Part shown: one piece after another, positions 23,766 to 45,796 of the stretch
Layout: every line of letters begins with the position of its first letter
Numbering within the stretch: the first letter of the stretch is position 1
Assembly (NCBI GenBank): GCA_964017125.1
Contig: OZ024907.1
Coordinates: 27,132,716 to 27,196,715, forward strand
Length of the DNA: 64,000 bases
From: Flabesymbios commensalis
Lineage: Eukaryota; Annelida; Polychaeta; Terebellida; Flabelligeridae
Reading direction: 5' to 3'
Program-made: the position numbers and the translations under genes
Notes under the pieces: model-generated
Databases searched by the model: none
The model's input: only the letters and a program-made list of their open reading frames with translations
What the model was told of the DNA's origin: nothing

Positions 23766-23994
23766 CGAAATTATGACGCTTATTTCAGTTGAAGCAGCTG
23801 AGTCGTCTCGGTTCACAATATTTAAGTTGCAAAGAACCCACTCCTTACAGATTTGATTATACCGGTGGACCACAACAACAACAATTCAGGCTGATAACTG
23901 AGACGACACAGCTGGCTTCGGCTTTTCAGTCGTGCTCTTTTTTAGTCATACGTGTTGTACCCATCTTTCAACTGAAATGAGCGTCGTAATCTTC
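23766..23994. repeat. Inverted-repeat unit of about 225 bp, possible MITE
   Basis: ATTATGACGCTTATTTCAGT (from 23770) pairs with the reverse complement of 23967-23990 with two mismatches. A second inner pair is GCAGCTGAGTCGTCTCGGTT against AACTGAGACGACACAGCTGG. It lies just beyond the 3' end of the protease-lectin gene. Confidence 0.7.
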
Positions 23995-24034
23995 GCACTG
24001 ACACTCTCTCCCCACCTTTATCCTATATGACAAA

Positions 24035-34316
<10,282 letters not shown>

Positions 34317-34998
34317 GTCAGATCTCAGATCCTGGACGCGCCTCCGATAACCTCAATCCTTGAACAAAATAAATAACAGTATTTTTTTGTTTGAATTCCA
34401 GAAATAAGACCCAGTTTATTTCACAATTATTTCGACTTGATTTAGTTTATTCATCAAGTGGCTCACATAAGCACCAATTTCATACTACAATAAATTTAAA
34501 AGATGGTGAAAGTATCAAACAGTTTGCAACCACATGTACCCTCAACATGTAGCAGAAATCAAGATGGCATAAGTGAAAAAATAAAATGAGCACATTATTC
34601 AATACAGCATAACAAGCAACCAAAATAAGCACAATTTTCATAATTATAATCATAGATCGACATTTCTTTTCCTCGTCACCCCGGAAATGACCGGTACTAA
34701 TTCAAACATTCACTGATTCAACAATTACAACTTGTTTTCTGATTTCACAATTTTACCCATTTACTAATCCAATTATTCCTTGAATTTTATCAATTTGCAA
34801 TGTCGAGATTTGGCGTGGGCATCAGTGTCAAAGGTTATCGAAAAATCTAAAGTAATCCAATCAACAATACAATACATCATCATTCAAGAATGCGGATATC
34901 ATCTGGAAATATTTTTGTTGTGGTATTAATAATTATTGACGCTTTGAAATTATAGAATATTTGAATTATAATGATGTATTACCAGCAAGTACTCTTAC

Positions 34999-35065
34999 CT
35001 TTAATGCTGCATACCACTCTTCTCCTTAGTTCCTCGAATCACTGCCAGCACAGAGACTGCTACTC
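34999..35065 (-). other. Probable 5' non-coding exon of the protease-lectin gene
   Basis: The sequence lies about 30 bp downstream of a TATA box and ends in AAAG|GTAAGAG at 34999. The matching acceptor would be near 34355-34360, before the ATG at 34316. No ATG in it opens a useful frame. The start at 35065 is estimated from TATA spacing. Confidence 0.45.
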
Positions 35066-35090
35066 GTGCTCATCATAACTTGGTGTCATG

Positions 35091-35098
35091 CTTTTATA
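35091..35098 (-). promoter_or_regulatory. TATA box (TATAAAAG) for the protease-lectin gene
   Basis: On the minus strand CTTATAAAAGCATG stands 30-35 bp before the proposed transcription start, followed by a short non-coding exon with a good donor. Confidence 0.55.
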
Positions 35099-35109
35099 AG
35101 CAGTGAAGA

Positions 35110-35525
35110 GGGTCAGTCAAGTGAAAATGATGATCGAACCCGGCTCATAAACAGAAAAAAATGTTCATACCGTTAGTTGGAAACCAGAGTTAAACGTATG
35201 TTCAGAACACGTTCCCCCCCCCCTCCGCGCAGTCTCCCTGATGCCCAAAACCGATCAAATTTTAACAGTATAATTGTAATTAGTTCGCTAACTGGCCCAC
35301 GTTACGGTTATATAAGTAATACCCATCTTCACGTGGCATACAAGACAAGACATTGACCCGATGTCGCTGTATCGTTGGGCCACCGTCTGCTATGCTGGCC
35401 GAGCAGTACAGTCGAATTTTGGTGAGCGTCTCGAGTTCGTCTTGTAATAACGCCTGCCTCACAGCAGAAAACGTGGCTAGAGATTTATAATTACTATCCG
35501 AAAACGGTTTACACATGTGGCTTAA
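35110..35525. other. Upstream flank of the protease-lectin gene
   Basis: Holds a C-run near 35215 and a fragment GGGCCACCGTCTGC near 35378 related to the GGGCCA-GTC hairpins. An 82-codon open stretch here is unsupported. Confidence 0.4.
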
Positions 35526-35529
35526 CACA

Positions 35530-35723
35530 TTAACCCTTTCAACGCTAAGTTATATAATTTAAATTTTCACCCACGTGATGTTGTGTCTCGCTACCGTGAC
35601 CAACAACTTCAAGTGGGTGGAAATTACTCATATTTGTTTAATTTGAGACTGATAATTTGCAAATTTTCAAACACTTATTTCATTTCCTAAAACTATAGTC
35701 GTGATAAACGATGAAAAGGTTAA
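35530..35723. mobile_element. MITE family B copy, 194 bp including TTAA
   Basis: TTAACCCTTTCAACGCTAAG at the left, ACTATAGTCGTGATAAACG and AAAAGGTTAA at the right. The interior has the CACCCACGTGATGTTGTG / CAACTTCAAGTGGGTG inverted pair. Confidence 0.75.
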
Positions 35724-35724
35724 T

Positions 35725-36860
35725 AGCAAAATGCGAATCTCTGTACACTTTCGGTCAGACAAGGGTGCAAAGTATTATACACTCCAAGACGAGGCACCCA
35801 TACATAATACTTATTTACTGAACACCCAGGTGGCGAGGAATCAATCACACAGGCAACTGTTGTGAAGGGTTTGTCGTCTACTTTGCATAAGTTTGAATGA
35901 ACGATTCGATGAACATTTCATTAAAATTAATTATTAATCGATGGTAACAGCTCAACAGCGATATTCGTGGAATGATTGCGTAAGCATGCGTATTACGGGA
36001 TGCTCTATTAATATCCCACCAATGTTCATACACCGTTTACGACTCTAGCCCAACAATGACACAACATTAGGTGAATGTCTCGTGTCTGCTGGGGAACTAT
36101 AGTAGAATAAAATTATTGGTCACTTTATTTCTCTTATCGTATATAGAAATGTCAATTATATAAAATAGGCCTAGTTAATCAAAACATATTTCAATAAAAG
36201 AAAATACAGACAAGCGATAAACAATTAAAAATTTTCATCGAAGGCCAAATAATTTGTCAGATCATCTGACACCATTCTCCGTACATATGAAATATATTTC
36301 CGTCTTATCTCACACAATGGACATGCCAAAGCATGGTCCAATGAAAAACGGCTCGGAGCCGTACGATGAAAAATTAAGTATTTACGGATTTGCCAATGAA
36401 CATTCACAATCTTTGGAATTGCTGATAAAGTTCTTATCTTCAGTTGCACCAAACAGTGCGGATTATTATTGTTTTAACGTTTGAAATAATAGTCAAATAT
36501 CTTCGTAATAGTACATGTGGCTTCAGATAAAAAAAATATGTGGAGTTCTTCAATGAATATTCACAAGAGACATAATGTTGTATCATACGTGGCAGACTTT
36601 GCATGATCACTTCTTAATCAGCTTCTCTTTGGAATTGCTGACAATGTTCTTAGCTTCACTTGCAACAAACAGCGCGGTGTAATATATTTTTGATGGTATT
36701 TATCATCAGCTGCTTTGGGTTTTGCTAACGAAATTTCCAGCTGAAGATTATGAAAAAAGTGAATGCTGAAAGAGATCTGCTCTTTACAAACAAAATAACT
36801 TTGTGATAGTAGCTTTAAAAACAATTTTCAACTGGTGTTCTTTAATGGAAGGTACCAAAT
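35725..36860. other. No supported gene
   Basis: Two related stretches (36225-36484 and 36600-36830) share TTGGAATTGCTGA and AGTTCTTATCTTCAGTTGCA or close variants, so part of this is an old direct duplication. No domain recognised. Confidence 0.4.
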
Positions 36861-36861
36861 C

Positions 36862-37076
36862 TTAAAGCGCTAAATTAGATAATTACAATTTTCACCCACT
36901 TGAAGTTGTGCCCCGCTGCCACGACCCACAACTTCAGTGGTTGAAAATTAGTCATATAAAATTGTGTTTAATCTGAGACCAAACTTTTGCAAATTTTGTT
37001 ATACCTTTGATTCTCAATACCTGTTAAAACAGATTGAAAACGACCATAGCCGTGCTTAGCGGTGTAAGTGTTGACA
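36862..37076. mobile_element. MITE family B copy that heads the satellite array
   Basis: The left edge TTAAAGCGCTAAATTAGATA starts at 36862. Then come CACCCACTTGAAGTTGTG, its inverted partner, and TGTTTAATCTGAGACCAAAC. The final 80 bp (from about 36996) are the same sequence as the satellite unit that follows. Confidence 0.75.
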
Positions 37077-39332
37077 TATATTTGCTCTTGTTATACCTTT
37101 GATTCTCAATACCTGTTAAACGGATTGAAAACGACCATAGCCGTGCTTAGCGGTGTAAGTGTTGACATTATTTGCTCTTGTTATACCTTTGACTCTCAAT
37201 ACCTGTTAAACGGATTGAAAACGACCATAGCCGTGCTTAGCGGTGTAAGTGTTGACATTATTTGCTCTTGTTATACCTTTGACTCTCAATACCTGTTAAA
37301 CGGATTGAAAACGACCATAGCCGTGCTTAGCGGTGTAAGTGTTGACATTATTTGCTCTTGTTATACATTTGATTCTCAATACCTGTTAAACGGATTGAAA
37401 ACGACCATAGCCGTGCTTAGCGGTGTAAGTGTTGACATTATTTGCTCTTGTTATACCTTTGACTCTCAATACCTGTTAAACGGATTGAAAACGACCATAG
37501 CTGTGCTTAGCGGTGTAAGTGTTGACATATATTTGCTCTTGTTATACCTTTGACTCTCAATACCTGTTAAACGGATTGAAAACGACCATAGCCGTGCTTA
37601 GCGGTGTAAGTGTTGACATTATTTGCTCTTGTTATACCTTTGATTCTCAATACCTGTTAAACGGATTGAAAACGACCATAGCCGTGCTTAGCGGTGTAAG
37701 TGTTGACATTATTTGCTCTTGTTATACCTTTGATTCTCAATACCTGTTAAACGGATTGAAAAACGACCATAGCCGTGCTTAGCGGTGTAAGTGTTGACAT
37801 TATCTGCTCTTGTTATACCTTTGACTCTCAATACCTGTTACACGGATTGAAAACGACCATAGCCGTGCTTAGCGGTGTAAGTGTTGACATTATTTGCTCT
37901 TGTTATACCTTTGACTCTCAATACCTGTTAAACGGATTGAAAACGACCATAGCCGTGCTTAGCGGTGTAAGTGTTGACATTATTTGCTCTTGTTATACCT
38001 TTGACTCTCAATACATGTTAAACGGATTGAAAACGACCATAGCCGTGCTTAGCGGTGTAAGTGTTGACATTATTTGCTCTTGTTATACCTTTGATTCTCA
38101 ATACCTGTTAAACGGATTGAAAACGACCATAGCCGTGCTTAGCGGTGTAAGTGTTGACATTATTTGCTCTTGTTATACCTTTGATTCTCAATACCTGTTA
38201 AACGGATTGAAAACGACCATAGCCGTGCTTAGCGGTGTAAGTGTTGACATTATTTGCTCTTGTTATACCTTTGATTCTCAATACCTGTTAAACGGATTGA
38301 AAACGACCATAGCCGTGCTTAGCGGTGTAAGTGTTGACATTATTTGCTCTTGTTATACCTTTGATTCTCAATACCTGTTAAACGGATTGAAAACGACCAT
38401 AGCCGTGCTTAGCGGTGTAAGTGTTGACATTATTTGCTCTTGTTATACCTTTGAATCTCAATACCTGTTGAACGGATTGAAAACGACCATAGCCGTGCTT
38501 AGCGGTGTAAGTGTTGACATTATTTGCTCTTGTTATACCTTTGATTCTCAATACCTGTTAAACGGATTGAAAACGACAATAGCCGTGCTTAGCGGTGTAA
38601 GTGTTGACATTATTTGCTCTTGTTATACCTTTGACTCTCAATACCTGTTAAACGGATTGAAAACGACCATAGCCGTGCTTAGCGGTGTAAGTGTTGACAT
38701 TATTTGCTCTTGTTATACCTTTGACTCTCAATACCTGCTAAACGGATTGAAAACGACCATAGCTGTGCTTAGCGGTGTAAGTGTTGACATATATTTGCTC
38801 TTGTTAAACCTTTGACTCTCAATACCTGTTAAACGGATTGAAAACGACCATAGCCGTGCTTAGCGGTGTAAGTGTTGACATTATTTGCTCTTGTTATACC
38901 TTTGACTCTCAATACCTGTTAAACGGATTGAAAACGACCATAGCCGTGCTTAGCGGTGTAAGTGTTGACATTATTTGCTCTTGTTATACCTTTGATTCTC
39001 AATACCTGTTAAACGGATTGAAAACGACCATAGCTGTGCTTAGCGGTGTAAGTGTTGACATTATTTGCTCTTGTTATACCTTTGATTCTCAATACCTGTT
39101 AAACGGATTGAAAACGACCATAGCCGTGCTTAGCGGTGTAAGTGTTGACATTATTTGCTCTTGTTATACCTTTGATTCTCAATACCTGTTAAACGGATTG
39201 AAAACGACCATAGCCGTGCTTAGCGGTGTAAGTGTTGACATTATTTGCTCTTGTTATACCTTTGATTCTCAATACCTGTTAAACGGATTGAAAACGACCA
39301 TAGCCGTGCTTAGCAGTGTAAGTGTTGACATT
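36996..39332. repeat. 90 bp satellite, about 26 tandem copies
   Basis: The unit runs TTGTTATACCTTTGAYTCTC, AATACCTGTTAAACGGATTG, AAAACGACCATAGCCGTGCT, TAGCGGTGTAAGTGTTGACA and then TTATTTGCTC. Copies are more than 95 percent alike. Because 90 is a multiple of three, a 30-residue reading (ICSCYTFDSQYLL...) stays open for up to 346 codons, but length changes near 37080, 37530, 37760 and 38790 break it. There is no start, splice site or signal to support a gene. Confidence 0.97.
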
Positions 39333-39432
39333 ACTCGTCTAATCACAATAACATGTAAAATAGCCCTGAAGAGTGGACTAATCAGAATTTACAATTATTT
39401 GAAATCTGCACCTGTATATATATATATATTAA

Positions 39433-39670
39433 CCCTTTAACCGCCAAATTATTCAATCTGAATTTTCACCCACTTCAAGTTGTGTCTCGCTGACGCGATC
39501 CACAACTTCATGTGAGTGAAAATTATTTGGATTTGACAAAATGGAGGTCAACATTTTTCAAATATTGCTGATTGATGTCACATTTTATCTTTAACATGTT
39601 TAAAAGGTGGTACTTAATGTGCTAATAAAAAATGAAAACCCGAATATATGCGGTACCGGCGGTTAAAGGG
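39433..39670. mobile_element. MITE family A, intact 238 bp copy, TTAA target
   Basis: Perfect tips: TTAACCCTTTAACCGCC at the left and GGCGGTTAAAGGGTTAA at the right (TTAA at 39429-39432 and 39671-39674). The interior pair CACCCACTTCAAGTTGTG / CACAACTTCATGTGAGTG forms a hairpin. It sits about 100 bp beyond the satellite. Confidence 0.93.
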
Positions 39671-39750
39671 TTAAATATATTTGTGGTGAAAACTCTTAGA
39701 AATGTATCAAAATAGTGTAGGCCTACATTAATAATACAGTATAAAAATAA

Positions 39751-39876
39751 TATGATTTTTGAGAGCGATAGACTTTTTTATTGACTTGACGCAGATGTCA
39801 GCAGCCCAAGGCGGAACCGCGGGCTGCTGGCATCTGCGAAGGGCTAATAAAAAGATATCGCACAGTAAAAATCATG
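39751..39876. repeat. 126 bp hairpin element
   Basis: TATGATTTTTGAGAGCGATA and GCAGATGTCAGCAGCCC on the left pair with GGGCTGCTGGCATCTGC and TATCGCACAGTAAAAATCAT on the right. Confidence 0.8.
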
Positions 39877-39879
39877 GTA

Positions 39880-40845
39880 TTACTATTATTATCACGTATA
39901 GATCTATCGAATCTTGATAACATATTTATTATTTGCCTGGAATTAGCATAGGCCTACATGTCTAAGCAGAGACTTCACCTTGCTAAAGTAGGGTTACGCA
40001 AACGTCTGCCTTTGGTGTTCTGTAGAAACGCGATGTCGCTTGTCACGTTGGTGAAACCGCCCTTCGCTTATCTTATTTATATGTTAATCAGCATGAAATC
40101 CACACCACTCCTTCGATTCGTATAGATGAAGAAAACAAACAACAGTGGGATTGACCTAATAATATCATGTTACGTGTTAGCTCGGAGCCAGTTATAACAC
40201 CAAAGACCATCTACAATAAGATGGTCGACTTGCGGATTTCACCATACAAACACGTGTAATACATTATGCAGTGGTGTCCCCTTTTAACTGGAGTTGGAAC
40301 TACGCTTAGGCAAGTGTATCATCATATAAAACAAGTGATAATTCCACCACTTTAACCTCCAAATAAAAAATAATGTTTTTCTAGGTTTGACAGTTATGAC
40401 AATATCTCGGCAGTATTTATTTTTGGAACGAAAAGAACTGTTTATATAGCAGATGAGTCATCTTATATTATGATATAATTTTAGGGAATGAAATGTCTTC
40501 ATTTAAATAACAGAAGAGCTGTGTACATAAAGTACACACATATGTGGGCACAGAACGGGAGGGGAGTGACGATATGTTGTCAAGCATAGCGACCACAAAG
40601 GAGATCCAGGCAAAACATTGGTAACAACCATAACTTGACAGACGTGTCTTTTGATTCAAACGTTTATTATTTTTAAAAATCTACTTAGAACACATGAGCA
40701 ATATTATAAAATTATAATATGTAAGCCTTCTCTCTCGGGCCACTGCCATCAATGTCACTGAGGACTGGAGCGTTAGCAGTATTCTGATATCTTGAAAACA
40801 ATACACATTCATTTTCATGACACAATTTATTTATGGCAATGGCTA
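39880..40845. other. No supported gene
   Basis: AT-rich sequence before the foldback-like element. The motif AAGATGGTCGACTTGC near 40219 has a partial mirror near 50150 (GTCGACCATCTTATTG). Confidence 0.4.
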
Positions 40846-41059
40846 CTGCCACAGTACTGTGGTACTAAAGGACCAATTGGCTATTTTCACCAAACCAATC
40901 ACAATTCAGAATTTTAGACTGTGGCAGCAACTTTGGAAATGCTATTACCACCAAACCAATCAGCATCAGTGTAACAACAATACTGACCAATCACAGAAAA
41001 TAACTTTATTACCACAGTATTGTGTCTATAAGATTCACTTCTGCTCAAATATCTAAACG

Positions 41060-42425
41060 GATGAGGTCATGCTACCACATTACTGTAACTATAAGGTATC
41101 TTACAGTCCGTGTACATTTGCAAGTAATTGCTGCCACAGGATTGTTGTTAATAAGGGTTTGTCGTTCCTTGCTACTGAATTGATGTGTCTATAAGCTTCT
41201 CGTTGTTGCTAATCCCCACCGCAGCAGTTCTGTGTAACTGTTAATAATGTTCCCAACAGTGCTGTGTCAATAAGGTTTCTTACTCTTTCTCTATACATAT
41301 AAGTCATTGCTACCACAATGCTGTGGCAATAACGTTTCTTACTGTCTCTATACACTTAAAACCTGTGCTGCCACAGTAGGCTTACTGTGTCAATGAATTA
41401 TCTTACTCTTTCTCTTCACATAGAAGTCATTGCTACCACAGTGATGTGGCAAAAACGTTTCTTACTGTCTCTATACACTTAAACTCTGTGCTGCCACAGT
41501 GCTGTGTCAATAAGGTATCTTACTCTTTTTCTACACAAATAAGTCCTTGCTACCACAGTGCTGTGGCAATAACGTTTCCCACTGTCTCAATACACATAAA
41601 ATCTTTGCTGCCACAGTGCTCTGTCAATAACGTATCTTACTCTTTCTACGTGTAAAAGTCATTGCTACCACAGTGTTGTGGCAATAACGTTTCTTACTGT
41701 CTCTATAAACTTAAAATCATCTCTGCTGCCACAGTGCTGTGTCAATAAGGTATCCTAATATTTCTCTTCACATAGAAGTCATTGCTACCGCAGTGATGTG
41801 GCAATAACGTTTCTTACTGTCTCTATGCACTTAAAATCTGTGCTACCACAGTACTGTGTCAATAAGGTATCTTACTCTTTCTCTTCACATAGAAGTCATT
41901 GCTACCACATTTATGTGGCAATAACGTTTCTTACTGTCTCTATGCACTTAAAATTTGTGCTGCCATAGTGCTGTGTCAATAAGGTACTTTACTCTTACTA
42001 ATTTATTCTTATCCTTGCTGCCACATTGCCGTGACAATGAAGTTCATGCATGTTTATCTACACTTACAAGTCCTTACTGCCACAGTTCTCTGTCAATAAG
42101 GTTTATTCATGTCTCTCTACACCCACAAGCCCTTGCTGCCACAGTGATGTGTCAATAGCGTTTCGTATGGTCTATTTATACTTACCAATCCTCTATACCA
42201 CTGTCATGTCAATAACTTTACTTACTACCCCTTTACACCCAGACGTTCTATGCTATCGCAGTACAGTGTCAGTATAATTGTTTCACTACCCCTCTATAGC
42301 TCCATGTTGTATGATGTCGATAATGTTTCTTACTACACCTGTACACAGACAGTCCGCAGTGTTGTCGTAAATACTTAGGTGTTTTTTACAGTTTGAATGT
42401 CCTGTTATCACAGTGCTGTGCCCTA
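41060..42425 (+). repeat. Left-arm array, units of about 59 bp around CCACAGTGCTGTG
   Basis: More than twenty copies of GCTRCCACAGTGCTGTG(T/G)CAATAA separated by TCTTACTCTTTCTC..CATA-type or CTGTCTCTATACACTTAAAA-type spacers. These often alternate, giving a period of about 118 bp. Copies are more diverged than in the right arm. Confidence 0.85.
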
Positions 42426-42429
42426 CTAT

Positions 42430-43785
42430 GTATGTTCCAACTTCAAGTCGTAGCAACATTGATTAATATTATGCAAAAGAAAAAAAAACAGTTTTATTAA
42501 AAAATCAATTTTTTGTTAAGACACTATATGCCTACGCCGTTAAACTGAGTTGCCCCAACAATCATAGTTTGAAGTGGCTTGTGATTATTTCAGCATTCTG
42601 AAAAGACATAGAAGCAAAATTGCACATATTTAAATATTATTGAAACAAATGAAAAAACATGACAAATTTGGCAAGTTATTGTGTCTACAAACAGGCAAAA
42701 ATTGGCTATTTTGTGCGATAAATCAGCCATTTTTATTTTGCTCAACCATGTTTGAACAGTTTGTCAGTGAACTGCATGGTTATTAGCAACACGTAGAACA
42801 AATTTGATCAGGATAGGTCTACTTGAAAATCGTGCCAAGGAAATATTACCGCCGATGGCGACGCCGCGCCCGACAATGACGCCAAACTTCAATTGTCCAA
42901 ATAAAATATATTTATTTAAAATTCACCATTGTGTTTGGAAAATTAAAGCTGCTGCCTAAGCGTCAAACACTTTACACCTGAAAAATTGTACATTTGTTTA
43001 GCCCAGTGATCCTAGCCTCAACTGCATGGCTGATAAGTATTTCAGCATTCGGAAAATATATTTATGAACAAATATCACATATGTATAAGTAAATTAAATA
43101 GCAATTTTATTTTGAAAAGACTTGTATTTGTAATTCAACATTGTGTATTGAAAATCTATACAAAATATAATTTGATGGCATAGTTATGACTGTAGGCCTA
43201 TATGTAATTTACAATACTATAACCTGGAAAAATGTCATACAATCATAACAAAAACACCACAGCTTGAACTGTGGTCTGGTTTTCAGACCTATTTGATTAG
43301 TAAAAAACAATTTCGGCTATTTAAATCGCAATATACTTAGGAATGTAAATATACTTAGGAATGTAAAAGTAACGCTAGTAAATTCCACAATGGCATTTAA
43401 TTGTTCAGCTAAAATGAATACAGAGTATACAACTGTATAACCTATATGCATTTGCATTCACAACCTCGTATTTATGTTACACACCTCCATCGTTTAATAA
43501 CATTTTGTATTTCTTTTTCGTATCCCCCTCTCATGAAAATAATGACTCCTATCGTGCTATGTTTGGTATCAGCCACCAGTAGCACACAATGGCTACCCAT
43601 TGGAACGTGCTTCATAATATCTTTGTCGCTGATGCCACATCACACTGCCATCAGGCTGAAATCATACTGAGCAACCTGAAAAAAAGCAGTTTAGGCTAGC
43701 GGATCATAAAACACAAATATATGTACATTTCTATGGCGCACCCACTCAAGCAAGTGTCTTTTTAGTATGTGGACAAGATGAAATG
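42430..43785. other. Unique centre of the foldback-like element
   Basis: AT-rich and non-coding as far as I can see. Segments such as GGCGACGCCGCGCCCGACAA near 42858 stand out by GC content, but no domain can be read. Confidence 0.4.
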
Positions 43786-44789
43786 TAGGTAGTAATTGTT
43801 TTTGACACAGCAGTGTGACAGTAAGACTTGTACATTTAGGAGGGTAGTAATAACCTATATTGACACAACACTGTGGCGGTAAGGACTTGTACATGTAGAG
43901 GGGTAGTAATTACCCTTATTGACAAGGCACTGTGGCAGTAAGGACGTGTACATGTAGAGGGGTAGTAATAATCCTTATTGACACAGCACTGTGCCAGTAA
44001 GGAATTGTACATGTAGAGGGGTAGTAGGAACACTTATTGACACAGCACTGTGGCAGTAAGGATGTGTACATGTAGAGGGGTAGTAGGAACACTTATTGAC
44101 ACAGCACTGTGGCAGCACGGGCTTGTACAGGTAGAGGGGTAGTAGAAACCCTGATTGACACAGTACTGTGGCAGTAAGGACTTGTACATGTAGAGGGGTA
44201 GTAATAACCCTTTTTGACACAGCACTGTGGCAGTAAGGACTTGTACATGTAGAGGGGTGGTACTAACCCTTATTGACACAGCACTGTGGCAGTAAGGTTG
44301 TGTACATGTAGAGGGGTAGTAGGAATCCTTATTGACACAGCACTGTGGCAGTAAGGACTTGTACATGTGGAGGGGTAGTAATAACCCTTATTGACACAGC
44401 ACTGTGGCTGTAAGGACTTGTACATATAGAGGGGTAGTAATAAACCTTATTGACACAGCACTGTGGCAGGAAGGATGTGTACATGTAGAGGGGTAGTAGG
44501 AACCCTTATTGCCACAGCACTGTGGCAGTAAGGACCTGTACATGTAGAGGGGTAGTAATAACCCTTATTGACACAGCACTGTGGCCGTAAGAACTTGTAC
44601 CTGTAGATGGGTAGTAGGAACCCTTATTGTACAATTTTTAGTACAATTGCAGACATTAATCATTCTTTCGATAATCGTACTTCATGTAGTATTCAACGAG
44701 CAGCAAATTGCGACTCAATTTCAATACCATCTGAGAAAGATCTTTGCAAAATACCCAGTGTCTTAGTTAGTTCAACCAATTGTTTTCCA

Positions 44790-45796
44790 TATTTCAAAAA
44801 AGGCTTACGAGTGGCTTGTCACAATATAAATAGATTATTGAACAAACTTGACCAATTAAAATTATTTTTAGTCAACGATAGTCCATCACTTGTATCCATA
44901 TATTGTCTTAGTGAGACATTCTCAACGGAAACAATTAATGATTCATATCTCTGTATTGATGGTTACACGTTTGTTAGGAAAGATAGGTTAAACGAGGAGG
45001 TGGTTTAATAATGTATGTCCGCGATGGCATCTCTTACAAACGTAGAAAGGACTTAGAAGGACCTATTGAAACTTTATGTATTAAAATCAAATATTCAAAT
45101 AGATCTATTTTACTGACTTCAGTCTATCGCCCACCAAATAATGATAGAGATTCTATACAACATTGGTTATCTAATATGGAAGAATCTATGTATACAATTT
45201 ATTCCGAAAATAAACCAACTATATTAATGGGTGATATTAACATTGATATCATGTCGGATAAAAAAGATAAACTTCAAGAATCTTGGATCAGCCTTACAAC
45301 TAATATACAGTTAAACCAGATAATTAAAGAACCCACGAGAGTAACAAACACCAGTGAAACTCTTATAGACCACATTTACGTTTCTGATGATCTTCCCGTT
45401 TTATATAGCTCTCCTATTAAGTATAGTATTAGCGATCATTTCCCTAATTCTGCAACATTCTTGTCGGACTTACAAAACGCCCCCTGGCTAACTAACGGTG
45501 CTGAAAACATCTCAATGGATCAATATCTTCAAAGTTTTATTTCTACTTTTACTAAAATAATAGACAAACATTTACCACTGGTCACTAAACGTATAAAACG
45601 ACCAAAACAACCAGAGTGGATATCAAATAACATCTTACTTGCTATTAATAAGCGAGAAAATGCAAAGAAAAACAAAGATGAACAAAATTATAAGTATTGG
45701 AGAAATGAAGCCACAAAGTTAATACGAGATGCAAAGAAAGAATATTATTCGGAATCAATTAAACTCTACAAAAACGACCCGAAAAAAATTATGTAA
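44790..45796 (+). pseudogene. LINE endonuclease and linker (frameshifted)
   Basis: GLRVACHNINRLLNKLDQLK opens the endonuclease, followed by CLSETF (catalytic Glu), GGGLIMYVRDG after a frameshift near 44995, SVYRPPN, MGDINID, DHIYVSDD and ISDHFPNSATF. It would nick target DNA for target-primed reverse transcription. The basic linker (KRPKQPEWISNNILLAINKR) follows and runs into an A-run near 45785, where the frame changes again. The apparent upstream ATG lies in the host array and is not the element's own start. Confidence 0.85.

Noticed and set aside
36996-39332. CRISPR array
   Set aside because: There are no unique spacers: the whole 90 bp unit is repeated, and the genome is eukaryotic.
37068-39440. 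Repeat protein of 30-residue units, up to 346 codons
   Set aside because: Produced by a 90 bp satellite whose period is a multiple of three. The frame breaks several times and there is no start or splice context.
40847-42425. CACAGTG heptamers in the foldback arms as recombination signal sequences or Transib ends
   Set aside because: CACAGTG occurs because of the palindromic unit. No ACAAAAACC-like nonamer sits at 12 or 23 bp, and no 5 bp target duplication is visible.
43836-44366. Minus-strand frames reading YYPSTCT...HSAVSI
   Set aside because: They come from the 59 bp array of the foldback arm; different frames are open in turn.
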